DNA of 64,000 nucleotides from Georgenia satyanarayanai (GTDB lineage: Bacteria; Actinomycetota; Actinomycetes; Actinomycetales; Actinomycetaceae), in NCBI RefSeq assembly GCF_023715365.1, contig NZ_JAMBNZ010000011.1, positions 1-64,000 of the forward strand, written 5' to 3'. Below, one piece after another: positions 55,216-63,332 of the stretch (position 1 is its first letter; each line of letters begins with the position of its first letter). Below the pieces are notes generated by a model. It saw nothing but the letters and a program-made list of their open reading frames with translations. It had not been told where the DNA came from and did no database searches. The position numbers were made by a program, and so were the translations under genes.

Positions 55216-55455
55216 TCAGTCCTCGGGCGTGGGCGGGCGCAGGGTACGGAGCGCCTCGAGGTCCTCGTCGTCGGCGCGAGCCGCTTCGCGGTTGGCCTCC
55301 TCGACGGCGCGGAGCACCTCGGCACGGTTGACCGTCACGTGCCGGGGAGCGGCGATACCCAGTCGGACGGTGTCGCCGCGCACATCGACGACGGTGAGGA
55401 CGATGTCCACACCGATGACGATCTGCTCCCCGACCTTGCGGCTCAGTACCAGCAC
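55216..55455 (-). CDS. csrA: Carbon storage regulator CsrA
   Basis: A 79-residue RNA-binding protein from GTG 55455. It opens [20 protein letters not shown] and keeps the RNA-contact region [20 protein letters not shown]. The last 25 residues are an acidic extension. CsrA blocks translation of target mRNAs, in Gram-positives often flagellin, and is usually antagonised by FliW, which is not in the window. It is the last gene of the flagellar operon, 10 bp after the FlhF-B-like gene. Confidence 0.93.
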   Translation of the reverse strand: MLVLSRKVGEQIVIGVDIVLTVVDVRGDTVRLGIAAPRHVTVNRAEVLRAVEEANREAARADDEDLEALRTLRPPTPED

Positions 55456-55465
55456 GGGTCCGACC

Positions 55466-55813
55466 CTACCGTCCGCCCCGGCTCTTGACCGACCGGGCGC
55501 TCGCCGCGCGCGCCGCCCTGCTCGCCTCGGACTCCATCCGCTCGGCCGCCTCGGCGGCGCCGAGGAGGGCGTCGATGCCCGTCCGGGGCGCACGCGGCGG
55601 GGCCGGTTGGGCCGCCGGGCGGGCCGACAGCCGGGTGACGGGTGCCGGCGCGGGGCTCGGGTCGGGCACGGCCACGGTCACCTCGTACCACTCGCGCATG
55701 AGCAGCCCCTTGCGCAGCCGCTGGGCGCGCACCACCCGGCCACCGAGCTCCTCGGCACGCGCGAGGAGCCCGGTCAGGTCTGGACCGTCAAGCAGCAATC
55801 GCCTGTCCGACAC
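55466..55813 (-). CDS. Small FlhF-B-domain-like protein
   Basis: A 115-residue protein from GTG 55813, overlapping the end of flhA by 26 bp. The first 50 residues (LTGLLARAEELGGRVVRAQR then REWYEVTVAVPDPSP) recall the N-terminal B domain of FlhF, normally encoded right after flhA. The rest is Pro/Ala/Arg-rich, ending in SRAARAASARSVKSRGGR. The SRP-like NG GTPase domain of FlhF is absent, with csrA following instead. Either a decayed flhF or a short adaptor kept without its GTPase; the resemblance is weak. Confidence 0.45.
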   Translation of the reverse strand: MSDRRLLLDGPDLTGLLARAEELGGRVVRAQRLRKGLLMREWYEVTVAVPDPSPAPAPVTRLSARPAAQPAPPRAPRTGIDALLGAAEAAERMESEASRAARAASARSVKSRGGR

Positions 55814-57845
55814 CCACGGCTCCCACGGTCTCGATCGTCAGCGACGTACCCGTCACCTCCGTGTAGGACAGCACGGGAAGGCGCGGGACCGCCAGCCCCG
55901 CCACCCGACGCAGCGCCGCACGGATGGCCGGCGAGCACACGAGCACCGCCTGGCGTCCGGTCGCCTCGAGCGTCTCCACCTGGGCACGCAGCGAGGCGAG
56001 GAGCCCCTCGACCCGGTCCGGTGCGAGCGAGATCTGGGTGCCACCCTCCCCCGGCCGCAGCGACTCGAGGAGCAGCTGCTCGGTGGCCGGCTCGAGGGTG
56101 AGGACGCGCAGCACGCCCCCCTCGCGCTGGCGGTCGACGATGACGTCCGCAACCGCTTGGCGGGCGGCCTCGACAAGGCCCTCGGGGTCGGTGGAGGCCT
56201 TCGCCCGCAGGGTCAGCGCCTCGAGGATCCGGCCGAGGTCGAGGATCGGGACCTGCTCGACGAGCAGTCCCTGGAGGACCCGCTGCACCTCGCCGAGGCT
56301 GAGGACCGCGGGGACGAGCTCCTCGACGACCGACGGGTTGGTCTGCTTGAGACCCTCGACGAGCACCCGCACGTCCTCACGGCCGAGCAGCCGGTCGGCG
56401 TGGGTGGAGGCCACCGAGGACAGGTGGGTGATGAGGACCGACACGCGGTCGACGACGGTCGCCCCGGCCATCTCGGCGCTGTGGCGCAGCTCGGTGGGGA
56501 TCCACTTGCCGGGCAGGCCGAAGACCGGCTCGACGACGGTGCTGCCGGGCAGCCCCTCGAGGCCCTCACCGAGCGCCAGGACTCGGCCGCGTGGCGCCGT
56601 GCCGCGTGCGACCTCGACGCCGGAGAGCCGGATCGCGTAGGTGCCGGCGGGCAGGTCGACCGAGTCGCGGGTGCGGACCGGGGGCAGGACGTAGCCCATC
56701 TCCAGGGCGGTCTTGCGGCGCAGCGCCCGGACCCGCCCGAGCAGGTCCTGGTCGGCCGAGCCACCGACCATGTCGACGAGGTCGGGGGCGAGCAGCACCT
56801 CGAGCGCGTGGACGCGCATCTGCTCGATGAGCGCCTCCGGGGTCTCGGCAACGGGCTGCAGCGCCGCAGCGGTCTCGGTGGCGGCGTCGGCGTCGGCGAC
56901 CTCCGTCTCCTTGGCCTTGATCCGCTGGGCGAGGACGAGGAGAGCACCACCGACGAGGATGAAGGGGAGCTTGGGGATGCCGGGCACCAGCGCGAGGATG
57001 ACGGCAGCGCCTCCCGCGATCGTCAGCGCCGTGCGCGACTGCGTGAGCTGGGAGGTGGCCATCGTGCCCATGTCGGAGTCCGACGTCGCGCGGGTGACGA
57101 CGAGGCCGGTGGCCACGGACATGAGGAGGGCCGGGATCTGGGTCACGAGGCCGTCACCCACGGTGAGGAGGGAGTAGGTCTCGATGGCCTCACCCGGGCT
57201 CATGCCGAGCTGGACCATGCCGATGACGAAGCCACCGACGAGGTTGATGACCGTCGTGATGATGCCGGCGATCGCGTCACCCTTGACGAACTTCGCGGAG
57301 CCGTCCATCGCGCCGTAGAAGTCGGCCTCGGCGGCCACCTCCGCGCGGCGGCGGCGGGCCTCGTCGTCGTCGATGGCGCCGGCGTTGAGGTCGGCGTCGA
57401 TGGCCATCTGCTTGCCGGGCATGGCGTCGAGGGTGAAACGTGCCCCGACCTCCGCCGCGCGCCCGGCGCCGTTGGTGATGACGACGAACTGGATGACGAC
57501 GAGGATGAGGAAGATGACGAGGCCGATGACGATCGAGCCGCCGACGATGATGTGGCCGAAGGCGTTGATGACCTCACCGGCGTAGCCGTCGCGCAGCACG
57601 AGGCGGGTGGAGGCAACGTTGAGCCCCAGCCGGAACAGCGTCATGACGAGCACGAGCGCCGGGAAGATCGAGAAGTCGAGGGACTTCTTGATGTACATCG
57701 TCGTGAGCAGCACGAGCATCGCGCCCATGATGTTGACCGCGATGAGGACGTCCAGCAGCGGCGCCGGCAGCGGGATGACGAGCAGCATGATGATCCCGAC
57801 GACTGCGGCCGGGGCGGCGAACTGGGTGACCTTGCCGTTCTTCAT
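55788..57845 (-). CDS. flhA: Flagellar export gate protein FlhA
   Basis: A 685-residue core component of the flagellar type III export gate, using the proton motive force. Eight N-terminal helices (for example VVGIIMLLVIPLPAPLLDVL) include the conserved FPALVLVMTLFRLGLNVAST and the FHIPEP-region piece DAMPGKQMAIDADLNAGAID. The cytoplasmic half (about 330-685) binds chaperone-substrate complexes. ATG 57845 overlaps the flhB stop. Confidence 0.97.
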   Translation of the reverse strand: MKNGKVTQFAAPAAVVGIIMLLVIPLPAPLLDVLIAVNIMGAMLVLLTTMYIKKSLDFSIFPALVLVMTLFRLGLNVASTRLVLRDGYAGEVINAFGHIIVGGSIVIGLVIFLILVVIQFVVITNGAGRAAEVGARFTLDAMPGKQMAIDADLNAGAIDDDEARRRRAEVAAEADFYGAMDGSAKFVKGDAIAGIITTVINLVGGFVIGMVQLGMSPGEAIETYSLLTVGDGLVTQIPALLMSVATGLVVTRATSDSDMGTMATSQLTQSRTALTIAGGAAVILALVPGIPKLPFILVGGALLVLAQRIKAKETEVADADAATETAAALQPVAETPEALIEQMRVHALEVLLAPDLVDMVGGSADQDLLGRVRALRRKTALEMGYVLPPVRTRDSVDLPAGTYAIRLSGVEVARGTAPRGRVLALGEGLEGLPGSTVVEPVFGLPGKWIPTELRHSAEMAGATVVDRVSVLITHLSSVASTHADRLLGREDVRVLVEGLKQTNPSVVEELVPAVLSLGEVQRVLQGLLVEQVPILDLGRILEALTLRAKASTDPEGLVEAARQAVADVIVDRQREGGVLRVLTLEPATEQLLLESLRPGEGGTQISLAPDRVEGLLASLRAQVETLEATGRQAVLVCSPAIRAALRRVAGLAVPRLPVLSYTEVTGTSLTIETVGAVGVGQAIAA

Positions 57846-58942
57846 CGGCTGTCCTTCCTGGACTGGGGCATGCGGTGGGTCCCGGTGGCGGCGCCGCGAC
57901 GGCGCAGGGACATGACGAAGGCGAGGACGCGTGCGACGGTCTCGTAGAGGTAGTCGGGGACCTCGTGCCCGACCTCGCACATCGCGTGAAGCGTGCGGGC
58001 CAGCGTGATGTCCTGGACGACGGCGACCCGGTGCTGGGCCGCGCGTTCACGGATCTTGGCGGCGACGTGGCCCTGTCCCTTGGCGACGACGCGCGGTGCG
58101 CCCTTGCCGGGCTCGTAGCGCAGCGCGACGGCGACGTGCGTGGGGTTGACGACGACGACGTCGGCGTCGGCCACCGCGGCGAGCATGCGGTTGCGGCTCA
58201 TCGCCCGGGCCTTGGCCAGGCGCTGCCCCTTGACCATCGGATCACCCTCGGAGCGCTTGTGCTCCTCCTTGATCTCCTGCTTGGACATGCGCGTGGTCTT
58301 GCGGTTGCGGCGCATGACGACGAGGAGGTCGACGGCGGCGAGCGCGAGGCCCGCGGCCACACCCCACGTGAGGAGGGTCTGGATGCGGGAGCCGACCTCG
58401 CCGAGGATCTGCATGACCGACAGGCGGCCGGACTGCGCGACGATCGGGATGAGGCCGACGATGGCGGAGTACAGCACGGCACCGACGACGGCGGTCTTGA
58501 GGAACGCCTTGGCACCCTGCCACCACGCCTGCGGGCCGAAGAGCCGCTTGGCCCCCTTGCCGAGGTTGAACTGCTCGAAGCGGGGCTTGAGCTTCTTGGT
58601 GGAGACGTGGACCCCGCCCTGCGCGGCGCCCGCGACGACGGCCGCGAGCGCCGCGACGGCGAGGAGCGGCGCGACGGCCAGGATGGCGCTGAGCAGCCCC
58701 TCCCCCAGGGCGCGCACCGCGAGTGCCGGCTCGGGCGTCGCGATGATCTCGCGCAGCCCGAGCACGTGGCCCGCAGCGGCGTCGGAGCCACGCGCGACGA
58801 CCGTCGGCACGGTGAGGACACCCGCCCCGACGACGACCCACGCGGTGAGGTCCTGGGACTTGCCCAGGCTCCCGTCCTTGCGGGCCTTCTTCATCCGTTC
58901 CGGAGTGGCCTTCTCGCTCTTCTCACCGGCGCTCTTGCTCAT
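57842..58942 (-). CDS. flhB: Flagellar export switch protein FlhB
   Basis: A 366-residue protein that switches export from rod-hook to filament substrates. It begins SEKATPERMKKARKDGSLGK, has four helices and a cytoplasmic domain with the autocleavage site NPTH (N266-P267) in VVVVNPTHVAVALRYEPGKG. ATG 58942 overlaps fliR by ATGA; the upstream extension is inside fliR. Confidence 0.97.
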   Translation of the reverse strand: MSKSAGEKSEKATPERMKKARKDGSLGKSQDLTAWVVVGAGVLTVPTVVARGSDAAAGHVLGLREIIATPEPALAVRALGEGLLSAILAVAPLLAVAALAAVVAGAAQGGVHVSTKKLKPRFEQFNLGKGAKRLFGPQAWWQGAKAFLKTAVVGAVLYSAIVGLIPIVAQSGRLSVMQILGEVGSRIQTLLTWGVAAGLALAAVDLLVVMRRNRKTTRMSKQEIKEEHKRSEGDPMVKGQRLAKARAMSRNRMLAAVADADVVVVNPTHVAVALRYEPGKGAPRVVAKGQGHVAAKIRERAAQHRVAVVQDITLARTLHAMCEVGHEVPDYLYETVARVLAFVMSLRRRGAATGTHRMPQSRKDSR

Positions 58943-59688
58943 CGCACGACCTCCCCGATGCCGCGGATGGCCTGGTCGGCGAGCCAGTCGACGATGCCGG
59001 GAAGCGCTGCGAGCGTGATGGAGCCGAGCGTGAGGGTGATGAGGATCTTGAGCGGGAAGCCGAGGGCGAAGGCGTTGAGGGCGGGGGCGACGCGGGTGAG
59101 CAGGCCCAGTCCGACGTCGGCAAGGAAGAGGACGGCGATGAGCGGCCCGGCGACCTGGATGGCGGCAAGGAAGAGCTGGCTCACGCCCTCGGCGAGCTGA
59201 CCGGCGAGGGCGCCGAGGTCGAGCGTCGCCCCGAGCGGGAGCGCGTCGAAGCTGCGGGCCAGCCCGCCGACGACGAGCTGGTACCCGTCGGAGACGAAGA
59301 GCAGGACGACGGCGATGAGCTGGTAGAAGCGGCCGAAGGGGCCGCTGTTCGTCATCGTCATCGGGTCCAGCGCCTGGCCCAGCTCGAAGCCACCGAGCAT
59401 GTCGATGAGGCGCCCGGCGGACTGGACCGCCGAGAAGATCAACGCGACCAGGACGCCGAGGCCGGCGCCGGTGACGGCCTCCGACAACGCCATCGCGATG
59501 AGCGTCGCGGCGGACACCTCGACCGGCACGGTCATGGAGGAGGCGAGCGCCAGGGCCAGGCCCACCCCGAGCATCGCCTTGACGGTCGCCGGGATGGCCC
59601 GGTGGTTGAAGGGCGGGGCGATGACGAGGAAGACGGTCACCCGGACGGCCGCAAGAACGACGGGGAGCACCACGAGTGCCGCGTCCAC
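58939..59688 (-). CDS. fliR: Flagellar export protein FliR
   Basis: A 249-residue membrane protein of the export gate, with about six helices, GTG start at 59688. Typical segments are VTVFLVIAPPFNHRAIPATV, GRLIDMLGGFELGQALDPMT and LTRVAPALNAFALGFPLKIL. It lies 3 bp after fliQ and overlaps flhB. Confidence 0.95.
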   Translation of the reverse strand: MDAALVVLPVVLAAVRVTVFLVIAPPFNHRAIPATVKAMLGVGLALALASSMTVPVEVSAATLIAMALSEAVTGAGLGVLVALIFSAVQSAGRLIDMLGGFELGQALDPMTMTNSGPFGRFYQLIAVVLLFVSDGYQLVVGGLARSFDALPLGATLDLGALAGQLAEGVSQLFLAAIQVAGPLIAVLFLADVGLGLLTRVAPALNAFALGFPLKILITLTLGSITLAALPGIVDWLADQAIRGIGEVVR

Positions 59689-59691
59689 GCC

Positions 59692-59964
59692 TCAGCCCCC
59701 CAGGAGACCGGGGATCCGGTCGAAGAGCTCGTGGGTGGTGACGACCAGCTCGGAGATCATCCAGTTGCCGCACACGACGATCGCGACGGCAACGCCGATC
59801 GCCTTGGGCACGAAGCTCAGCGTCACCTCCTGGATCTGGGTGACCGACTGGAGCAGAGAGACGGTGAAGCCGACGACGAGGGCGGTGACGAGGAGCGGCG
59901 CGGCGAGCTTGGCGGCCAGCCCGAGCGCCAGGGTGGCGATGTCGATGACGCCTGCGGTGTCCAC
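59692..59964 (-). CDS. fliQ: Flagellar export protein FliQ
   Basis: A 90-residue protein of two transmembrane helices (KLAAPLLVTALVVGFTVSLL and AIGVAVAIVVCGNWMISELV) joined by the conserved QSVTQIQEVTLSFVPK loop. GTG 59964 shares a base with the fliP stop. Part of the FliPQR pore. Confidence 0.95.
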   Translation of the reverse strand: MDTAGVIDIATLALGLAAKLAAPLLVTALVVGFTVSLLQSVTQIQEVTLSFVPKAIGVAVAIVVCGNWMISELVVTTHELFDRIPGLLGG

Positions 59965-60779
59965 TAGTAGCTCCCCACCAGCTGCGTGATGATGAGGCCC
60001 CAGCCGTCGACGAGGACGAACAGCAGGATCTTGAAGGGCAGCGAGATCATCGAGGGTGGCAGCATCATCATGCCCATCGCCATGAGCGCGGAGGCGACGA
60101 CGAGGTCGATGACGAGGAAGGGCACGAAGACGACGAAGCCGATGATGAAGGCGGCACGCAGCTCGGAGAGCATGAACGCGGGGATGAGCGTCTGCATGGG
60201 TACGGTCTCCGGGCTCCCCGGGTTGGGCATGTCCGCGGCGCGGGTGAGCAGGGCGAGGTCCTCCTCCCGGGTGAGACCGACCATGAACTCCCGCAGCGGC
60301 ACCTGGGCCGCCTCGAGGGCAGCGCCGAAGTCGATCTGCCCGTCGAGGTAGGGCTGGACGGCGGCGCCGTTCACGTCACCCAGGACGGGGGACATGATGA
60401 AGATCGAGAGGAACAGCGCGAGCCCGGCGAGCACCTGGTTGGGGGGCACGCCCTGGAGACCCAGCGCGTTCCGGGTGAGGGCGAGGACGACGAAGATCTT
60501 GGTGAAGCTCGTCATCATGAGGAGCAGCGACGGCGCGACTCCGAGCAGCGTGAGCGCGAGCAGCGCGATGATCGACGTCGAGGGGGTGCCCCCCGCGACG
60601 TCGACGTCGATGCCCAGGCCGGGCTCGACGGGCGCGGTCGGCGCGGTCGGGTCCTCAGGAGGCACCGGCGCGCCGTGCGCGAGGGTCGCACCGAGGACGA
60701 GCAGGGCTGCGGCGAGGGCGAGGACCGCCAGCAGCCGGGGCAGCCAGGCCGCGCGCGGGCGGCAGACCGCGGCGCTCAC
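59964..60779 (-). CDS. fliP: Flagellar export pore protein FliP
   Basis: A 271-residue protein with a cleavable signal peptide (LLAVLALAAALLVLGATLAH) and four helices. Family signatures: LLLMMTSFTKIFVVLALTRN, GVPPNQVLAGLALFLSIFIM, TLIPAFMLSELRAAFIIGF and GMMMLPPSMISLPFKILLF. GTG 60779 overlaps the fliO stop (GTGA), which decides it over a start 14 codons earlier. Confidence 0.96.
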   Translation of the reverse strand: MSAAVCRPRAAWLPRLLAVLALAAALLVLGATLAHGAPVPPEDPTAPTAPVEPGLGIDVDVAGGTPSTSIIALLALTLLGVAPSLLLMMTSFTKIFVVLALTRNALGLQGVPPNQVLAGLALFLSIFIMSPVLGDVNGAAVQPYLDGQIDFGAALEAAQVPLREFMVGLTREEDLALLTRAADMPNPGSPETVPMQTLIPAFMLSELRAAFIIGFVVFVPFLVIDLVVASALMAMGMMMLPPSMISLPFKILLFVLVDGWGLIITQLVGSY

Positions 60780-61177
60780 CGGCGCACCCGGCTTCGCAGG
60801 ACCTGCCACGAGGTGCGCCACGTGTTCGGGGACAGGACCGAGCCGCCGAGGGCCGAGGGCGGGGTGGACATCGGTGCGGGCACGGTGGACTCCGGGCCCT
60901 GCGGCCCGGCGTCCTCCAGGACGAAGGGAGCGGACTCGAGCTCGGTGAGGAGGCGGACCTCGGTGTCACTGACGCCGAGGACGAGGGTCCGCCCGGCGAC
61001 GTCGACGACGGTGATGCCGGAGCGGCGTCCCAGGGTCTGCCGTCCGAGGACGGTGATCGGCAGCCGCCGGACGGCGCCCCCACCGGCACCCAGCCGGCGG
61101 GCGAGGAACCACAGCAGCGCGAGGACGAGTCCCAGCGAGACCGTGACCCGCAGCGCGAGCTCGAGCGTGTCGCTCAC
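60776..61177 (-). CDS. fliO: Flagellar assembly protein FliO
   Basis: A 133-residue single-helix protein that helps FliP assemble. The helix VTVSLGLVLALLWFLARRLG is followed by a small beta domain (ITVLGRQTLGRRSGITVVDV, TLVLGVSDTEVRLLTEL), the usual FliO layout. The C-terminal 40 residues are Ser/Pro-rich. Overlaps fliN and fliP by GTGA. Confidence 0.88.
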   Translation of the reverse strand: MSDTLELALRVTVSLGLVLALLWFLARRLGAGGGAVRRLPITVLGRQTLGRRSGITVVDVAGRTLVLGVSDTEVRLLTELESAPFVLEDAGPQGPESTVPAPMSTPPSALGGSVLSPNTWRTSWQVLRSRVRR

Positions 61178-61854
61178 TGGGCCGAGGTCTCCGACACGAT
61201 CTCGGTGATGCGGACGGCGTAGTCCTCGTCGACGACGACGATGTCACCGCGGGCGACGAGGCGGCCGTTGACCATGACGTCGGCCGGGCTGCCGGCGGCG
61301 CGGTCGAGCTCGAGGACAGTGCCGGGGGTGAGCGCCAGGACGTCGCGCAGCGGCATCCGGGTACGGCCAATCTCGGTGGTGAGGGTGAGCTCGACGTCGT
61401 AGAGGACGCGCATGCTGCCCGGTGTGAGCGGGGCGCTGCTCACCGGGGCGGCGGTGGACACGGTGCGGATGCCGAACCAGGCCTGGACCCCGCTGCCGGC
61501 GGTGAGCGCGAAGAGCTGGACGTCGCGACCGGTGAGCGCGTCCCCTGCGGGCCGCTCCTCGGCGGCGCTGAGCACGCCGGTGCCGAGGCGCTGCGAGGCG
61601 GCCTCGAGGGCGGGGCGCAGCGCCTCGGCGAGGGTCAGCGCCGCGGCGCCGGCCATCGCCTCCGCGACGGCCTCCTCGGCGACGACGACGAGCTCGGCGC
61701 TGCCCTGCCCGACGAAGCTCGCGACGACCGCGACGGCCTCGGCGGCGGGACGCTCTCCGGGCTCGGCGCGGCGGGCGACGAGCGGCTGGGACGACGGCAG
61801 GAGCCGCGCGAGCTCCTCGGCGACGGCGTGGGTGTCGACGGTGGTGGTGCTCAT
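61174..61854 (-). CDS. fliN: Flagellar switch protein FliN, long form
   Basis: A 226-residue C-ring protein. The SpoA domain (about 148-222) is clear: VLYDVELTLTTEIGRTRMPL, VLALTPGTVLELDRAAGSPA and VNGRLVARGDIVVVDEDYAV. The N-terminal 130 residues are unlike the short FliN of enterics and look like a CheC-type or FliY-type domain (VVASFVGQGSAELVVVAEEA), but without a clear ExxN motif. It may therefore combine switch and regulatory roles. Confidence 0.9.
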   Translation of the reverse strand: MSTTTVDTHAVAEELARLLPSSQPLVARRAEPGERPAAEAVAVVASFVGQGSAELVVVAEEAVAEAMAGAAALTLAEALRPALEAASQRLGTGVLSAAEERPAGDALTGRDVQLFALTAGSGVQAWFGIRTVSTAAPVSSAPLTPGSMRVLYDVELTLTTEIGRTRMPLRDVLALTPGTVLELDRAAGSPADVMVNGRLVARGDIVVVDEDYAVRITEIVSETSAQ

Positions 61855-62846
61855 GAGTTCTCCTTGACGTTGACGACCAGCCCGGCGAGGCGGGACCCGT
61901 TGGTCCCGGCGACTGCCTGGGCGAGGACGCGGTCACCGACCACGACGTCCATGGGCTGGGAGCGGGGGTGGTGAAGCGGGAGGAGGTCGCCCACGGCGAG
62001 GTCGACGACCTCCCTGGGGTGGACGGGCACGGGGGTGAGGCGGACGGTCAGCTCGACGGGCGCGTTCTGCACGGCTCGGTCGAGGAGCTCGCGCTGCTCC
62101 TGCTCGGCGGCCTCCTGGGAGGCGCTGCGCTGGTCGGGCGCGCTGTTGTCCCGCAGCGCCCCGATGATCCCCTCGGCCGGGGCCATGAGGGTGGCCGTGG
62201 CGCGGTGCTCCCCAGCGGAGACTGAGAAGCTCGCGGAGATGACCGCCGTCGTCGCCGTCATCAGCTGGAGGACCTGCGGGGAGTGCTGGAAGCGGCGCAG
62301 CTCGACGTCGACGTCGATGATGCCGGCAAAGGCGTAGTTGAGGTCCCCCAGCACACGGACCATGAGGTCGCTGAGCAGCGCCTGCTCGATCTCGGTCAGC
62401 TCCCGGTCGGGGACCGCGCCGGGTTTGCCCGGACCACCGAGCATCTGGTCGACCCAGGTGAGCGCAGTCTCCAGGGGGAACTGGACGATCCCTGGGCGGC
62501 GGTTGCTGCCGACGGCGCACACGGCGAGCGTCGTGGGCGAGGGCAGGCCACTGATGTACTCGTCGTACGTGCCCATGCCCACCGCCTCGAAAGCGATCTG
62601 GGTGGGCACGCGCAGGCGCGCCATCAGCTGGTTGGACCACTGGCGGGCGAAGGTGCCGAGCGCGACCTCGAGGGTGCGGGCGTGCTCGCGCGCCAGGGTC
62701 ATCGGCCGACGGAAGTCGTACACGACCGTGCCGTCAGCACCGGGAGAGGGGGGAACCGTCACGTATGTCCCCATCGGCGGCGCCCGGGTGATGTTGAGGA
62801 GTCGCTGCGCGCCCGGCCGCAGCGGGCAGGGCGCGCGTCGTGTCAC
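61851..62846 (-). CDS. fliM: Flagellar motor switch protein FliM
   Basis: A 331-residue C-ring protein that receives CheY-P and sets rotation. The core FliM domain has YDFRRPMTLAREHARTLEVA, GMGTYDEYISGLPSPTTLAV, PLETALTWVDQMLGGPGKPG and LTEIEQALLSDLMVRVLGDL; a SpoA domain ends it. The N-terminal CheY-binding LSQxEIDALL peptide is not visible: the N-terminus reads TRRAPCPLRPGAQRLLNITR. GTG 62846 overlaps fliL. Confidence 0.93.
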   Translation of the reverse strand: MTRRAPCPLRPGAQRLLNITRAPPMGTYVTVPPSPGADGTVVYDFRRPMTLAREHARTLEVALGTFARQWSNQLMARLRVPTQIAFEAVGMGTYDEYISGLPSPTTLAVCAVGSNRRPGIVQFPLETALTWVDQMLGGPGKPGAVPDRELTEIEQALLSDLMVRVLGDLNYAFAGIIDVDVELRRFQHSPQVLQLMTATTAVISASFSVSAGEHRATATLMAPAEGIIGALRDNSAPDQRSASQEAAEQEQRELLDRAVQNAPVELTVRLTPVPVHPREVVDLAVGDLLPLHHPRSQPMDVVVGDRVLAQAVAGTNGSRLAGLVVNVKENS

Positions 62847-63331
62847 TGCGTGACGAAGTCGGTGAAGTAGACCGTCAGCACCTCCCCGTCGTAGGCCTCG
62901 ACGAGCCGCTCGGAGAGCTCGGACTTCAGCTGCTCTCGCCGGTCGGGGTCATTGACCTCCGCGACGGTGCGGCCGGTGAACAGGGCAATGGCGATGTCCG
63001 TCGCGTGCGCCGTCGCGACCTCCTCGACCTCCGCGACGAGCTCGATCGCGAAGCCGAGGCGCAGGTAGTGGCCGTCGGCGAGGTTGATGTTGCGGGGCTC
63101 GATGGTGACCGTGTCACCCACCTCGGGCTCCACGGGGGCAGCCGGCTCGGCGGGACGCAGGAAGACGAAGGCGCCGGCAGCGAGCACCGCCACCACGGCC
63201 GCGAGGACGATGAGCAGCCGGCCGCGGCCGCGGCGGGAGCCGGGCTCCGGCTCCGGAGGTGTGGGCGCCGGTGCGGCCTGGCCGCCCCCGATCTTGCGGG
63301 ACTGGCCCCCGATCACGCGCTTCTCAGTCAT
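62843..63331 (-). CDS. fliL: Flagellar basal-body protein FliL
   Basis: A 162-residue single-pass protein that supports the stator. A basic, Pro-rich cytoplasmic tail leads to a helix (LLIVLAAVVAVLAAGAFVFL) and a periplasmic-type domain (RNINLADGHYLRLGFAIELV to VLTVYFTDFVTQ). It follows motB by one base and overlaps fliM. Confidence 0.9.
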   Translation of the reverse strand: MTEKRVIGGQSRKIGGGQAAPAPTPPEPEPGSRRGRGRLLIVLAAVVAVLAAGAFVFLRPAEPAAPVEPEVGDTVTIEPRNINLADGHYLRLGFAIELVAEVEEVATAHATDIAIALFTGRTVAEVNDPDRREQLKSELSERLVEAYDGEVLTVYFTDFVTQ

Positions 63332-63332
63332 C

